Assembly (NCBI GenBank): GCA_025174535.1
Contig: JALBUN010000016.1
Span: 1-64,000, forward strand
Source of the DNA: Cantharellus purpuraceus
Lineage: Eukaryota; Basidiomycota; Agaricomycetes; Cantharellales; Hydnaceae
Length of the DNA stretch: 64,000 bases
Reading direction: 5' to 3'
This document shows positions 1 through 11,700 of this stretch, piece after piece. The notes beneath the pieces are model-generated. The model ran no database searches and was not told the origin of the DNA. It saw nothing but the letters and a program-made list of their open reading frames with translations. The stretch's first letter is position 1. Each line of letters opens with the position of its first letter. Both the position numbers and the translations under genes were made by a program.

Positions 1-1212
1 GGGCATCTCGATGGGATAGTCATTGAAAAGGTAGCCTGTACGGTGGTAAGCATTTGAGGCTGCAGAGGACCAGGCGCTTACTGTATGTCCTCGAGTCTTC
101 TGGGGGATATATCCGGTGGAGTGTGCCCAGTAAAATGATTAGATTGCAAAAGGCCGCGATCAAAGTAAAGATGGTCACAAGTGAGGGTTTTCTGCTACCC
201 CACGACATGCTTTTCAAATGGACTGGAAGAAGTTGGGGCAAGCGAGTCAATGCGCTAAGCATACGAATGAACGCGGTAACGTCACAATGTAGGGTAGTGT
301 GGGAAAAAGGCAGAGTTCGTGGGAGAGCGCCACAACAACGAGTGTGGCAACGTGTGGACAGATAAGGAAAGATCGAGCCAGACGCTGAGACGGCTCAGAG
401 ATCGGCAGAGACCATCAGCTCTCCGGTCGCTGCGGCTGATTCCGGTAATCTGAAGTATGGGGTTAGAAATATATGATGGATCAAAACAGCGGGCTTCTTT
501 GGCCAAGTAACAACTAGTCGTGCCTATCTTGAACGCCCGCCAGTGTCCAGACTAATAGGATAAGTGGAACGTTACTTCCAAACGCGATGCCGACGCCGAG
601 GGAATGAACCCTCCTTCTAGTCTGAATGCTCAATACGTTGAAAATAAACCTGAAATCAAGGTGAATCATATCTTATACTTATGTTGTACCATGGACGCTC
701 CAGTGCATCGATCAGGTCCAACGCGTTCGGCCTTTTTTTTTTTTTCCATAGGATACGAGGATCTACTTCTAAGCATCACGAAAACTTATGTATGCGGAAT
801 AACAAGACAGATGTACCAGTCAGGCGCACGTCCTCACATAGGTCTTGGTATCATCGGATTTGGGGCCTTGCTACTGCTCAAGCTCCTACAGAAAGCCTTC
901 AATGAAAACACAGAATTCATGAGCCGTCTGCATCCTATTGATAAATCTGGCCGATCCGCCGCCTCACCCCTAGAAATTCACAGGACGAGGCCGGAACCGA
1001 TCTATCATCTTCACATAAGGAATGCCGTACGACTCTCGGTATGTGTTTCAAATGCCTGGGAACATACCTTTTCACAACGTCATCTGCAGGATGAGAATAT
1101 TTTTAGCCGTTAGATGCTATCATGTGCACGCTCTATAAAAAAAAAAAAAAAAAAAGCATAAATATCAATTTCTGGCATTCAAGTCCCTTCAGCAGACCAA
1201 CACTCGCTAACA
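1..1212. other. Intergenic region, no supported gene
   Basis: I recognise no protein here and the open frames look like chance. There is a T run near 730-745. A TATAAAA stretch at 1,134-1,140 runs straight into an A19 homopolymer (1,137-1,155). The TATA-like site lies about 75 bp before the start codon at 1,213 and may be the promoter of the next gene. Confidence 0.5.
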
Positions 1213-1528
1213 ATGCTTGCTCGAGCTCTACTCATTTTTTTCTTTCTCATCAACCTCGCCGTTGCAGCCCCTCTCAGTACGTCCTTCAGCTCAGTCACCA
1301 CGCAAACAAACTCATGAACACGGCGACGCTCTTTTTAGTCACGGGGAACACGCAGAATAACGCTGTTGTCGAACTCACAAGCAAGCGATCCCTCAGTGAG
1401 TGGGACGAATGCATTCATGGCCTTCCTGTACTAATACTGACTCACCATCACCGGCTTTAGCTCACAAGGAGCTCTTAGATGAGGCGGACACCACCGTTGT
1501 TGGTAGTATTCGGAGGTCACTAGGGTAG
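1213..1528 (+). CDS. Candidate small secreted protein (three exons)
   Basis: The start at 1,213 opens with a classical signal peptide: MLAR, a hydrophobic core ALLIFFFLINLAVA, then AAPL. The open frame is kept by splicing exons 1,213-1,276, 1,339-1,395 and 1,461-1,528, with GT-AG introns of 62 and 65 bp, giving 62 residues and a TAG stop. The mature part contains TSKR followed by SL, a dibasic site that a Kex2-type protease could cut. A TATAAAA box lies about 75 bp upstream. I recognise no family and the function is unknown. The model rests on reading-frame continuity, intron size and the signal peptide only. A longer alternative with different 3' splicing is possible. Confidence 0.42.
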
Positions 1529-2331
1529 GCGTTATCCCCGTAGTTGCTCGCTTACATTCATCGTACCGCTTTCTGGCAGGTACAACCTCGAGTGACTGAG
1601 AGGTACGCACCATAAGCAACGTGTCATCAAACGGTAAGTGGGACAAGGAGCATTCGGTATTGATCATGATCTGACTGCTAGCCATACCAGTAGCACCTGC
1701 ACTAATAAAACTAAACCAGGGGGGAAAGGGGGAGAGAAGGAAGATGGCCTAGATTCTGGGGGAATAGATGTCCGATAAATTACGACCATTAACCAAAAAA
1801 TTGGCTGATACAATATCTCTGAAAGATTTGACACCATGCTATACCGTTCGATTGTTATGGGAACATGCCAATTCGGTGAAGGTATTGTGGCGCGTCGATT
1901 TAAAATCTGGATGAACAGCATTTTTTTCGAAATAGGTAAATACCTATTTGTTATACATAGTTCAGTTCCTTTGAACCAAGAGGGGGTTTGCGCGATGCTG
2001 GGGTCCCGGCCGACGTGTGAGAAGATTTACGGTGTGACAGATGTGATAAGGTGTGTGGAATACGTAATCGTGACCGCTCCAATCTTGCTTTTGGCCAATG
2101 TTTTCCATCATGTAGTGATGCGTGATTGCGCGGATGCACAGAAACAGCTGTCAAGCAATAAACCACACTTTCATGTTTTACAAAGCTTTACAATGAAAAA
2201 TTCGGCAACAGAACAAGGATATCTTCAGCACTGGGGTTGGGATTTTACTCTTTCTTTACTGTGTGTAATTTGGTCACGATTTACGACATTAACTCGAAAC
2301 GAAGAGAGACCTCATCACTCGCACCGTTTGT
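1529..2331. other. Intergenic region
   Basis: Nothing recognisable on either strand. It separates the small secreted-protein candidate from the 3' end of the convergent peptidase gene. Confidence 0.5.
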
Positions 2332-4655
2332 TCATGCCGTGTTCTTTAATCCTAACACCTCGTTGAAGAACTCCAACTGCTTCTGCAGTGCAGTCTGTAT
2401 GGTGGACGAATACCTCCACCCATGTCCCTCTTTGGCAAAGAGAACGAGCTCGGCTTTGCCGCCACGCGCCTTGATCGTCTTCACCATGGTGATCATCTGC
2501 TCCGCAGGGACAACTGTGTCATCTTCTCCTTGCAAGACCTGAACGGTATACATTGTTCATCAGAAGCGGCTCCGAAATAGATCCCACGTGGGGTGCGCCA
2601 CACAACGCACCAGCAAAGGCATCTGGATCTTGTCCACGTGGTAGACAGGACTTCGCTCCCTCCACACGCTCTCACATTCCTCCCAAGTCCCTCCCATAAG
2701 CCTGTCGCAGAGATAGTACTCGAACTTGTGTAGTATTTCATCCAGCTTTCTCATATCACTGACTCCATAGTGAGGTGAACCGGCCGCGAAGGCCGTCGGT
2801 AACGTGGTTGCAATCTGGAGAACAGAGTAGCCGCCAGCCGAGCCGCCATGGACGACTGCGCGCTTGGCGTCAACGAGGCCGAGGCCATCGAGTTTGAGGA
2901 CGCTTTGGTACGCGTCTTCGATATCGAGAATACCCCATTTGCCATGAAGACTTTCACGGTATGCTCGCCCAAAGCCAGATGAGCCTCCGTAGTTGACGTC
3001 AAGGCTGCACGGTGAACGTGGGTTAAACAGCTCGGCGGATCATGGATACTCAACAACTGACTATGCCCATCCTCGAGAGGTGAAATATTGCTTGGACCAG
3101 TCCAGATTGGCAGTCGCCATGAAAAAGGGGCCCCCGTGTATATGGACGACTACTGGCGGTTTTTCACCTGGAAGGCCTCCCTGGTAATTCGGGTTCTTCG
3201 GGGCATAGTAAGTAATATGGCACGTGCGATTGTCGGGAGGCAGTGTCATTGACTGGTACTTCCCCACAGAAATCAATGACGAGGGCAGCTTTTCATTCTC
3301 GACTGGAGGAGGACTGAGGGATTTCAACTGAGGATTACCGTCGACATCAAGAGTCAGTTCTGTGAGAACTTCACCCGCATGGCCTGGCTGGCCGAGCATG
3401 ACGACCTTTCCCTTCCCATCTCCATGGATGTATTGAATGTGTGCATAAGGTGTTGGAACCTCTTGGAGTGTCCTCTTTGCAATGTCACCCACGTACAGCT
3501 TTGACAAACTGTCTCGGAATGAGAGGAACGCGATTTTCGTGGGACTCAATGCTCCGGATCCATGACGAGACAGCCACCATTGCGGCGCACCAAACTCTTC
3601 TGTAATGGGCGTATGGAGAAGCGGTGATGCCTTGCCGGATCCTACTGCATCTGACGGATCGAATGTAAAAAACCACGGGTTGGGATAACCGCTAATGTCG
3701 GAGAGGAAAACGAGGCTGCTGTTGGAGGACCAGCTGGGGTCTATGGCCGAAACAGCTTCGTGTTTCCCCGCCACGTGTATGGTTGCACCCACTTCCAGCG
3801 TCTGTCCATCTGAGGAAACAGTGATTGGAGCAAGGATGACTTCGGAGCTTTGGTAAGGGAGCTCGGGGAAATGCCTGCTCGCATAACTGCTCATCAGATG
3901 CAATCGCAAAGACAGATGGAGCCACATCACCATTGCTGCCACACTAGGAACCTGCCGTCTGGACTGAATCTCGCGCACGCGTAAAAGTCGGCACCTTCAA
4001 CCAGCCTCGTAACTGTACCTGTTGCCGCGTTAATGAGGGCAAGGTAGGTCAAGACCTTGGCGGGATGGGGGTTGGTGTGATCTTCCACTGTACAAACGAT
4101 CAGGTCTGGGTTAGTGGGGTGCACCGTAAAGTCCACAAAGCGCTGGACGCGATTCTCTGTTGCCACGTGTCAAGCGCGCGTCCGCATCATAAAGGCTCTT
4201 CCATACCTGGAGTGACAGGTACGGGATTCCCCCCTTTTGTGGTCTTGTACACGCGGTGGTTGCCAATGTGAGAGAAGTATATCACATCGTTGAATGCAGT
4301 CGATGCGGCACCGCCATACTCGTGCACCTGGGTGCGAGCATCCCATGACGCACCGAAAATGTCTTGAAAGTCAGATGCATCCACAATGGCAGACCTGCCG
4401 TCTTTTTTTTGGGATACATAAGCTCCAGCTGAAGAGTTGAAGTTGGTATTTACACTCACTCTCTTCGGGACGTGTTTGAGCGACGTAGACCTTGGACGTG
4501 CCGAGGTCCAAGATGACATCCTCAATACCCGCAGAGAGACTCTAATGTGACAGTCAATATAGACCCTCAACACTCTGTGTTACCCAAACCTGTGTAGCGA
4601 CTGCTTCAGCAGTTAATGGTGAGATCCAGGTTCCGTAGGGCGCTGTTTGGGTCAT
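2332..4655 (-). CDS. S9-family serine peptidase (acylaminoacyl/dipeptidyl peptidase-like)
   Basis: This is an alpha/beta-hydrolase peptidase with an N-terminal beta-propeller, of the prolyl oligopeptidase clan. Such enzymes cleave short peptides or acylated N-termini in the cytosol. The start at 4,655 gives MTQTAPYGTWISPLTAEAV. The next exons carry DASDFQDIFGASWD and VHEYGGAAS, typical propeller sequence. The catalytic domain has the nucleophile in HGGSAGGYS (about 2,830-2,860), the acid in LQGEDDTVVP (about 2,515-2,545) and the histidine in KEGHGWRY (about 2,440-2,460), so all three triad residues are present. HIHGGPF (about 3,130) is the usual oxyanion-side strand. Several small introns interrupt the frame, for example the one that joins MPLL to VLQGEDD. 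No signal peptide is visible. The frame looks intact, so I take it as functional. Its exact substrate cannot be told from sequence. Confidence 0.88.
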
Positions 4656-6418
4656 GTCCTTGAAAATAGGTCAAGGATAAGACCGGTTGAGACTTAAGAG
4701 CAGTATCAATGCGTGAGAACAGCATTAGTCGGTCAGCGCCGGGCCTGGGAAGCACCAATAAAGCACTTATTCATCAGGCACGTTTTCGCACTTCCTGTTA
4801 GGGAAGAAACCATTACATAATTGGACCAACTCTTTACCGGGGACCTTAGCTTGAACGGGGGCATCCTGCTCTGACCATGGCTCCTCTCGATGATGTACAA
4901 AATTCGCAGACTATTTCTTTGCAGCTACACTTTCTTGGATGGTAACACACGTGACTGTCCTTACTGTAACTAGTAGCTAGGGTATACCCCTCGTTTTTGG
5001 CATACGTCAATCAAGCAAGTCTTCATTTGGTTAGGATTCGCAGATACTCTTCGCAGGCACGACCCGCTCGCTCCTGGAGATAGCTAAATGACGCTTTAAA
5101 CAAGACGACGTGCCGCAAGCGAAGATATTTACTTTGCAAAGAGTCACGAATGTGTTTCACTGTCACAATAGCCTTATGCTCCGAGAGAAACCCTCATAGA
5201 CAACCAAAGGTTGAATTCCACCGCACCGCTCCGGTACGCAAGACCGATAGGGACGCCAGCTCCGCCTGGATGAATTATTTACTCATACCAATTTCATTGA
5301 CCATCAACTCGGATTTGAATTTAGTGCGCGCTGACATAATGATCCTGCTGCTCAGTATATGATAGCTATGATGGAAATGTACCACCCCCGCAATGCTGCT
5401 TGACGATGGAGTGGCAGATAAGGAATTATCATGCAATATACTATCTATTTCTTATCACTCTTTCTCTCGCGTACCTTGGAACAAACATATACTTGGTACC
5501 TTTCCCGATGCAACATAGTCTGCGTGCTATAGCAAAGCGTGGCAGAGGCTCTAATTCCCCTCGCGTTTAAACCATGGAACGGAGGTTGTGTATTCAGTCC
5601 CCTTATTCTATCAGAGGCACAAGGTACTGGGGAGGCGGCGATAGCTCGCAAAGTTCAGGTTCAGTTCCAGTTGATACCACATGCGTATACCCATCACCAC
5701 TGGTAATAGGCATGTGGGACAGGATACCATGATTGGACACTATTTGTAACCCTCAGTTACTAGATACCTGGCAGGGGCTCATCAAAATGAACACGAAGGT
5801 GCTATAATTAATTATGCCTTCGTTTGGCGTCAAGAGAAGCTGGTGACACCAACTGTCGTATACTGCTGCCCAGTGGAGGCCTGGGTTGTCATATTCGAGT
5901 GGTATGCGGCGAGGGTGTGCATTCCTATGAACTCGTAAATTCCCTATCTGGGCAGCAATCCGCCGGCCCGGCTGGAAGGCTCGGTGATGGCGCACCACCC
6001 CCCATTCCTTCATTCGTGTATCAATGCATCAGGGTCGCCATGGGCTCTTCTTGGATTAGCTTGGACGTGAAAAAAAGACACTTGGCCAAGCTGGGGGAAT
6101 GGATGTACGCTCCTGGTAAGTGTGATTTCTATCGCTGATTAGCATCCAAGGACTGTGCGCAGCAAGTAGTCAAGGGAGGAGGAGCTAATGGCGTGATATT
6201 TAGGGGGTATATGTCCTTTTGATGTAATTCATACACGTGTGGTGGTTGATTGATCTGGGTAGAGGCAAATAGTACCTGACCTGCACGACCCGGACGGTGG
6301 CGTAGGGTACGATCGAGCGTTGATATTGTGCCCTGTCCACAGGGACCTGCCATCTCCCATCCCGTCTAAAACCCAGCCTGTCTCGCTGGGTTTGTCTAGT
6401 GGCATCCGCTCCTTCACC
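4656..6418. other. Intergenic region
   Basis: About 1.8 kb between two divergent genes. Open frames of 86-104 codons occur on both strands around 5,750-6,140, but I recognise neither and they overlap each other. The region presumably holds the promoters of the peptidase and the membrane-protein gene. Confidence 0.45.
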
Positions 6419-7762
6419 ATGTCTAGCAACTCGTCCACCTACTATGGACCCATGAACGAAACTTCATCAGATATCTTCCTCGAGAAGACCTTTCTCATCA
6501 GTGGATACCTAACAGGCTTGGGTTATGGTAGATATCGACCATTCCAATGTTGTCGTGAAGCTCAGGATGCGCTTGTACAGGTGTACAACTAGTGCTTTAC
6601 ATTGCGTGCATGCGGATTCTCTGGAGGACGCGCCATGAGAGCCAGTTCACCAGATTCCTACTCTTCTACATCACTATACTCTGTAGTATGAATACTATCT
6701 GGACCGCCACGTCCGCAATCGGTCTCCAACTCACATTCATCGACAATCGGAATTACCCTGGCGGTGTCATAGCCTTCCTAGGCGTAGAGTTCAGCATGGC
6801 TACCAACGTCGTCTCCTTGGCCGCATACATTGTTGAAAATATCTTGGCAGACGGATTGCTGGTGCGTTCCTCCATGCCAAGTTTGCCCTCCTTCAGTGAA
6901 TGCCCGCACCCTCCTGACTCCCGGACGTATAGCTGTGGCGTTGTCACGTCATTTGGGCAGCCTCACTCGGTTCTGGAGGTCTCTACTTGATGATCCTCCC
7001 CACCCTCGTACTCTTGGGCTCGTTGGGTAAGTCGACATTCCCAATCATGTTTCATGGGCAGTCAGCTAATATTTGAATACGCCTTAGCAATGGGGATCGC
7101 ATTCGCCATTGAAACGGCATCACCTCAGGGTCTATTTGGTTCGACGACGGCTTCTTTCGCCATCCCCTACTTTGCCATAACGCTAGCACTCAACGTACTC
7201 CTCACTTTAATGATTGCCAGTCGAATTTGGTACTATCAAAGGAGCGTTGAAGCTGCCGTCGGGAGTGAATATGCGGTCCATTACACGACTGTCACGACCA
7301 TGTTTGTGGAATCCGCCGCCATATACACTGTCGTCTCCCTTCTGCTACTGGTTACTTTCATCGTGAACAACCCGATCAACCAGATATGGCTGGGAATAGC
7401 ACCATCCGTACAGGTGACCCACTTTTTACATATATATATCTCAAACAGTTAATCCGTTCCACGGCGTATAGCTAATAACAAGTTACCTCATCATCTATCG
7501 TGTCGCCGAAGGTCGCGCCTGGACCACTGATACCATCACGAATTCAAACACTGCGTCATCCCCTATCTTCCGCCGTTCCAATTTCACCACCACTCGCGGA
7601 TCGTCCACTCAAGATGGCCCGGCCAGCACGATGTCCAATCTTCCTCTTACACACGTCAGGGACAAGTCAGAAACTTCCGACAAGGTAGTTCAGGTTGTCC
7701 GCACCGCGTACACATCGAGTAACCCGGAATCTGCTGAATGGAAGTCGGTGGTGGAAGTGTAG
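6419..7762 (+). CDS. Seven-helix integral membrane protein of unknown function
   Basis: The start MSSNSSTYYGPMNETSSD has several N-glycosylation sequons and no signal peptide, fitting an external N-terminus. Splicing joins GLGYG to VQLVLYIACMRILW (intron 6,528-6,580). Further exons give LLFYITILCSMNTIWTAT, the conserved-looking FIDNRNYPGG loop, AADGLL-type text joined to LWRCHVIWAASLG, and MGIAFAIETASPQGLFG. The last exons give FVESAAIYTVVSLLLLV and INQIWLGIAPSVQ followed by LIIYRVAEGRAWT. The order of hydrophobic stretches suggests seven helices. The Ser/Thr-rich cytoplasmic tail ends at a TAG at 7,760-7,762. I recognise this pattern as a family of uncharacterised proteins common in mushroom-forming fungi. 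It resembles a receptor in topology, but no ligand or partner is visible. Introns are 53-60 bp and the frame is continuous. Confidence 0.83.
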
Positions 7763-8713
7763 GAACGTGCCGCAATGGGCATAAAAGCCGCCCCCATCTT
7801 TGAGATGTCAAGTGTTCCACCGACGATACTCTCAAGTTTGTCGATGGATGCAGTGTTTATGTTGTAATACGTCACAAAAGCAAACATGCATACATACATT
7901 GGTCTCCATGAGCAGAACCGAGTTGTGACTGCTCTACGGTTATCTTCCACCCGTGGTGCCCTCCCAACTATCTCATCACCCTTTTCCCAAACGCTCTTCG
8001 GGCCAAGCGTCGGAATTCCTCTAAGCGGAGAAGACTCTTCATCGCCAGCAATCTATGGATTGTAACCTCGAAATCAATTACCTGGCTAATCCGCCCTTCC
8101 CCCCGTGCATTCAAACCCCACGAGTCTGAAGTAGGGCACTAGGGACACAGCGGCACACTACACCATCGAAGTTCTAAAATTTGCAATATTGATGTGAAAA
8201 GAGAGACACTCAAATCGCAAACCCTAGCGACTCGTCCCGGTCTAGTAATAGTATCTGTCAACAGCTGTCAAAGCCAGTCGTCCAGACCTCGTTCATCAGG
8301 GGCTGGTGCATTGGTTTCTCCACTTATTGCCACTCAATTCGCCCAGCTCTCTCACTGGCCATTTCACTATCTCAAAAGCTTGGGAGTAGTCACTGCAAAT
8401 GCTGTGTGTCTGACCTGAAGACTTGAGGCTGATTTCGGTGAACCAAGCCAACATTGGTTACATCAATGACCGAGCCGTTGGACAACGTCACGTCAAAACA
8501 TCATCATACAACACATCCAAGTTGACTATAAATTGATACCCATTAGTTGAAGCCTCGTGTACTAGAGTACTCTGCGTTTATTCTAGACTTTCTGTCTTGC
8601 AGTGCCTGGCGCATGTCCTTCCTTGCCTGCGTCTCGTGCTAGCACCGCTGATTCCCGCTTAATCTATTCATACATATTCTCCATCCCGTTACACATACAA
8701 GGCAACTCTATGG
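7763..8713. other. Convergent intergenic region
   Basis: About 950 bp between the 3' ends of the membrane-protein gene and TOR. I see no gene in it. Confidence 0.5.
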
Positions 8714-8729
8714 TTACCATAGTGGGCAC
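8714..8729 (-). other. 16-bp terminal coding exon of TOR
   Basis: After a 54-bp intron (8,730-8,783, GTGAGT...GCGCAG) the last exon supplies the end of the Trp codon, then Cys-Pro-Leu-Trp and TAA. The result matches the GWCPFW-type C-terminus that is nearly invariant in TOR proteins. Without this exon the reading frame would stop at GW. Confidence 0.9.
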
Positions 8730-11700
8730 CTGCGCAGTAGTTCTCTCGATCAAGTTCGAGAACAGTGCAGGGCGGTCACTCACCATCCTGAAAAGCATTG
8801 ACACAAATTTTCGATCGAAGTGGCTTCCCTTATTAGTCGATCGACTTGTTCTTCTATCGATAATATACACTCCGGATCAAAGTCACGCCCTGGCCCATGT
8901 ATGCTTCAGGTCTGGAACCCAAATCTCGACGCACACGTGGACTTACCAGTCAATTTGTGCGATACTCGATTGAATACACGCAGTGCTCGCTCGTTTTGCA
9001 TATCGTGTTTTGTTCCCATAGCGTCCATGCCGTCTGTCGAAAACGTTTAGCCAACCAAGGTCACCACTGACCGAAGAAATGCATACCACCATTGAAGATC
9101 TCATTCTCGTCAGCTATAACGTGGCGTGTTGGGCCTGCTCCTGCTGATCGATGGTTGGAATCAGAGTCAATATAACAAGTAAGAAGTAGATTCACAACCT
9201 TCTTGCCGCGTTTCACCGTCTACCTGCATGAACCGCCAGATGATCAAGGGGTCATATACGAAGGCCTCAAGTACAGCCAGAAGTGAATCTTTATTATCCC
9301 GAACTACTTGCATAGTCATTTCAGAGGTGGTCTTGAAGCTACCTTGGATTCCGTTCACCTTGTGACATGCGTACGACAATTCAGCAACCATTGAGACGTC
9401 GATGGATGCGCCCAGTGCTAACGCACCTCCATTGCATTGGCGAGCATTCGTGTCAACCTAAATGGTATTGTCTCCGGGTACTTCTCACGATGCATCGCCA
9501 CTTCGAAGCAGTCCCCAAAGTCAACATGAACCACTTTACCGGTAGCTCTCACGATCAGGATGTTGGATGGATGTCGGTCACCAAGACCTAAAACATAGCC
9601 AACCATACTGTTCACCGCTAGTGAGCGAGTGTATGTGGCACGGCGATTGAGCCAAGCTTCAGAATTGACGCTTCGCAACCATAACATGCTCGACAGATCT
9701 TGTCCCGCAGTGTTATTGAGAGCGTGTTCGAATACCTCGACCTTTTGCAAAAGAGTGAGAAATTCATAGTCCGGTGCCATCTATGGTTTCACTTATAAGT
9801 CACTTCTCTTGCACATGAGACAAGACCAACCTGTAGCATTAACCTGGTTTCGAGATGGAGGAGTACCTTGCGGGCCTCTCGGTAGTCTCGAACTAGGACA
9901 TGTAGAGTATCACTGTCCAAGACCCAACTCATAAGACCCGCGTTAGGTGCAAGCGGAATTACAGAGTAACGTTGGATATGTAAACGTCGCTTGAAGCTGT
10001 TGGTGTCTACAGCCAACAAGGCGTTCACAAGACTATACAATTGCATTACCCGTTCATCCTGTCTCAAATCCTCATGGCCTGAGAGATCTCAATCACAAAT
10101 CAGCCAAGGAGTGCCTGTCCACAAACCTTTGAGAATATACTGATAGTCTTGACCATTATCTCCCTTTATAGAAAGCTTTCGTGGTCGTTGCTTGGACAGT
10201 AAAACGGTCAATTTCGGGGCAAAGTTTGCAATCCGGATGATGGGACGATCGCTCCGATACGTTCCTATAAAGATGTCACAATAGCCATAAATTATGTGAT
10301 GCATCACAGACCTGGAACGGCGAGCTCCAAGCAATGTGCCTTGAAAAGCTCCGGTGACACATATTGAAGGTCAAGGGTAGTCAGCTGCGTGAGCTGATTT
10401 TCAACCCTGCGAAAAACACCGTAGTAGATGTCCCATGCTCGATCTAGATCACTCGTCTCTCCATACTGTAGGTAGCGTTGAGTCGCTTCTCTTGCCTCTT
10501 GGAGATCCCGTCCATACACATGGACGAAAGAGGTTTCATGGATCGTAGTCGGTCCCTACGTAATCGTCAGCAGGTACAGAGTACAATATAGAGCTGGCTC
10601 ACCTTGTCCAACATGTCGTGCAGCGGCGCCAACATTGAGATCATCGCCGTTGGGTTCCTCTCAGTAAAGTACACCCTGGATGCTTCTTCCAAACTTTGAT
10701 GCCACAGCTCATGCCACAGGATTGCCACTCGAATCAACTCTTGGCTGACAATCATCGTCTGGACAAAGAAGTTGGTTCCATGGACCCTGAATGGTAACAT
10801 TGATTTACCTGTTCCACAATAACTGCGCTATGTTCTTTCATGCGATCCATGATAGCAAGAGCAGCCCGCTTCCGTACCGCACTTGTGGACTGTGAGGCCA
10901 CAGTCAGCGGGTAGATGAGGGCATGTGGATGGTGCGTTCCAATTTGAGTCAGAACAAGATTTATGGTCCGTCTAATATTGACTGCCGGCGTCTGGATTCG
11001 GGCGATAATCTTAGGTAGAATGCATTCATCGATTGAAAGATACTTTAAACCATAAATAAATAAAAAACGCACTTGTGGGATGACTTCCAGCCAAGTATCA
11101 ACGGGCAATGACGTAAATCCGCAAGTCATTGCATGGCTAACGCCTTCATCACCACCAAACTTGAACCACAGAGTGAAAAGTCGCAAAATGTCTTGCAGGA
11201 CACTGTCATTACACAATGCAATGGATCGAAAAAAGCCTGCGAAGGATCAGTCTGAGAAGATAGTAAAGTTTTTCGCTGTACCTTCTACGGCAGCAATGAC
11301 ATGGGGGATAACCTTTTGGGCCGAAACGCCATCAGTACTCTTGGTCTCCAACGATTCGATGAGGTCAAGATTAGCCAGTGATAGGGCATGCCATGCTTTG
11401 TACCACTTGGGATCGAATTCGGTGGCAGAGGAATAGGCCTCTAATATTGGCTTGACCGTCGACTGCTCAAAACATTACTTCTCCTTGTTACCAATGGAGA
11501 GCAAAAATCGTTACGAACTGGAGTCTTCTCCGATCTCATTTCTGCTTGCCACTGTCCTGATTTAACATGGCAGCGTGCGAGAACCTGCAAAATATCGCTT
11601 ATTCGCTCTTGGTGAGAGGCATTAGACTCTCCTGCTTTGATTGGAAGTTCGAGCTCGAGTGTCTCGCAGAAGTCGCGTAGTGCACCCAGAGCCTCGTCAC

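Noticed and set aside
604..1113. 169-codon plus-strand ORF
   Set aside because: No recognisable domain, no promoter evidence and a second frame of similar quality; taken as chance.
5753..6138. Overlapping ORFs of 86 and 104 codons on opposite strands
   Set aside because: Neither resembles a known protein and nothing favours either strand.
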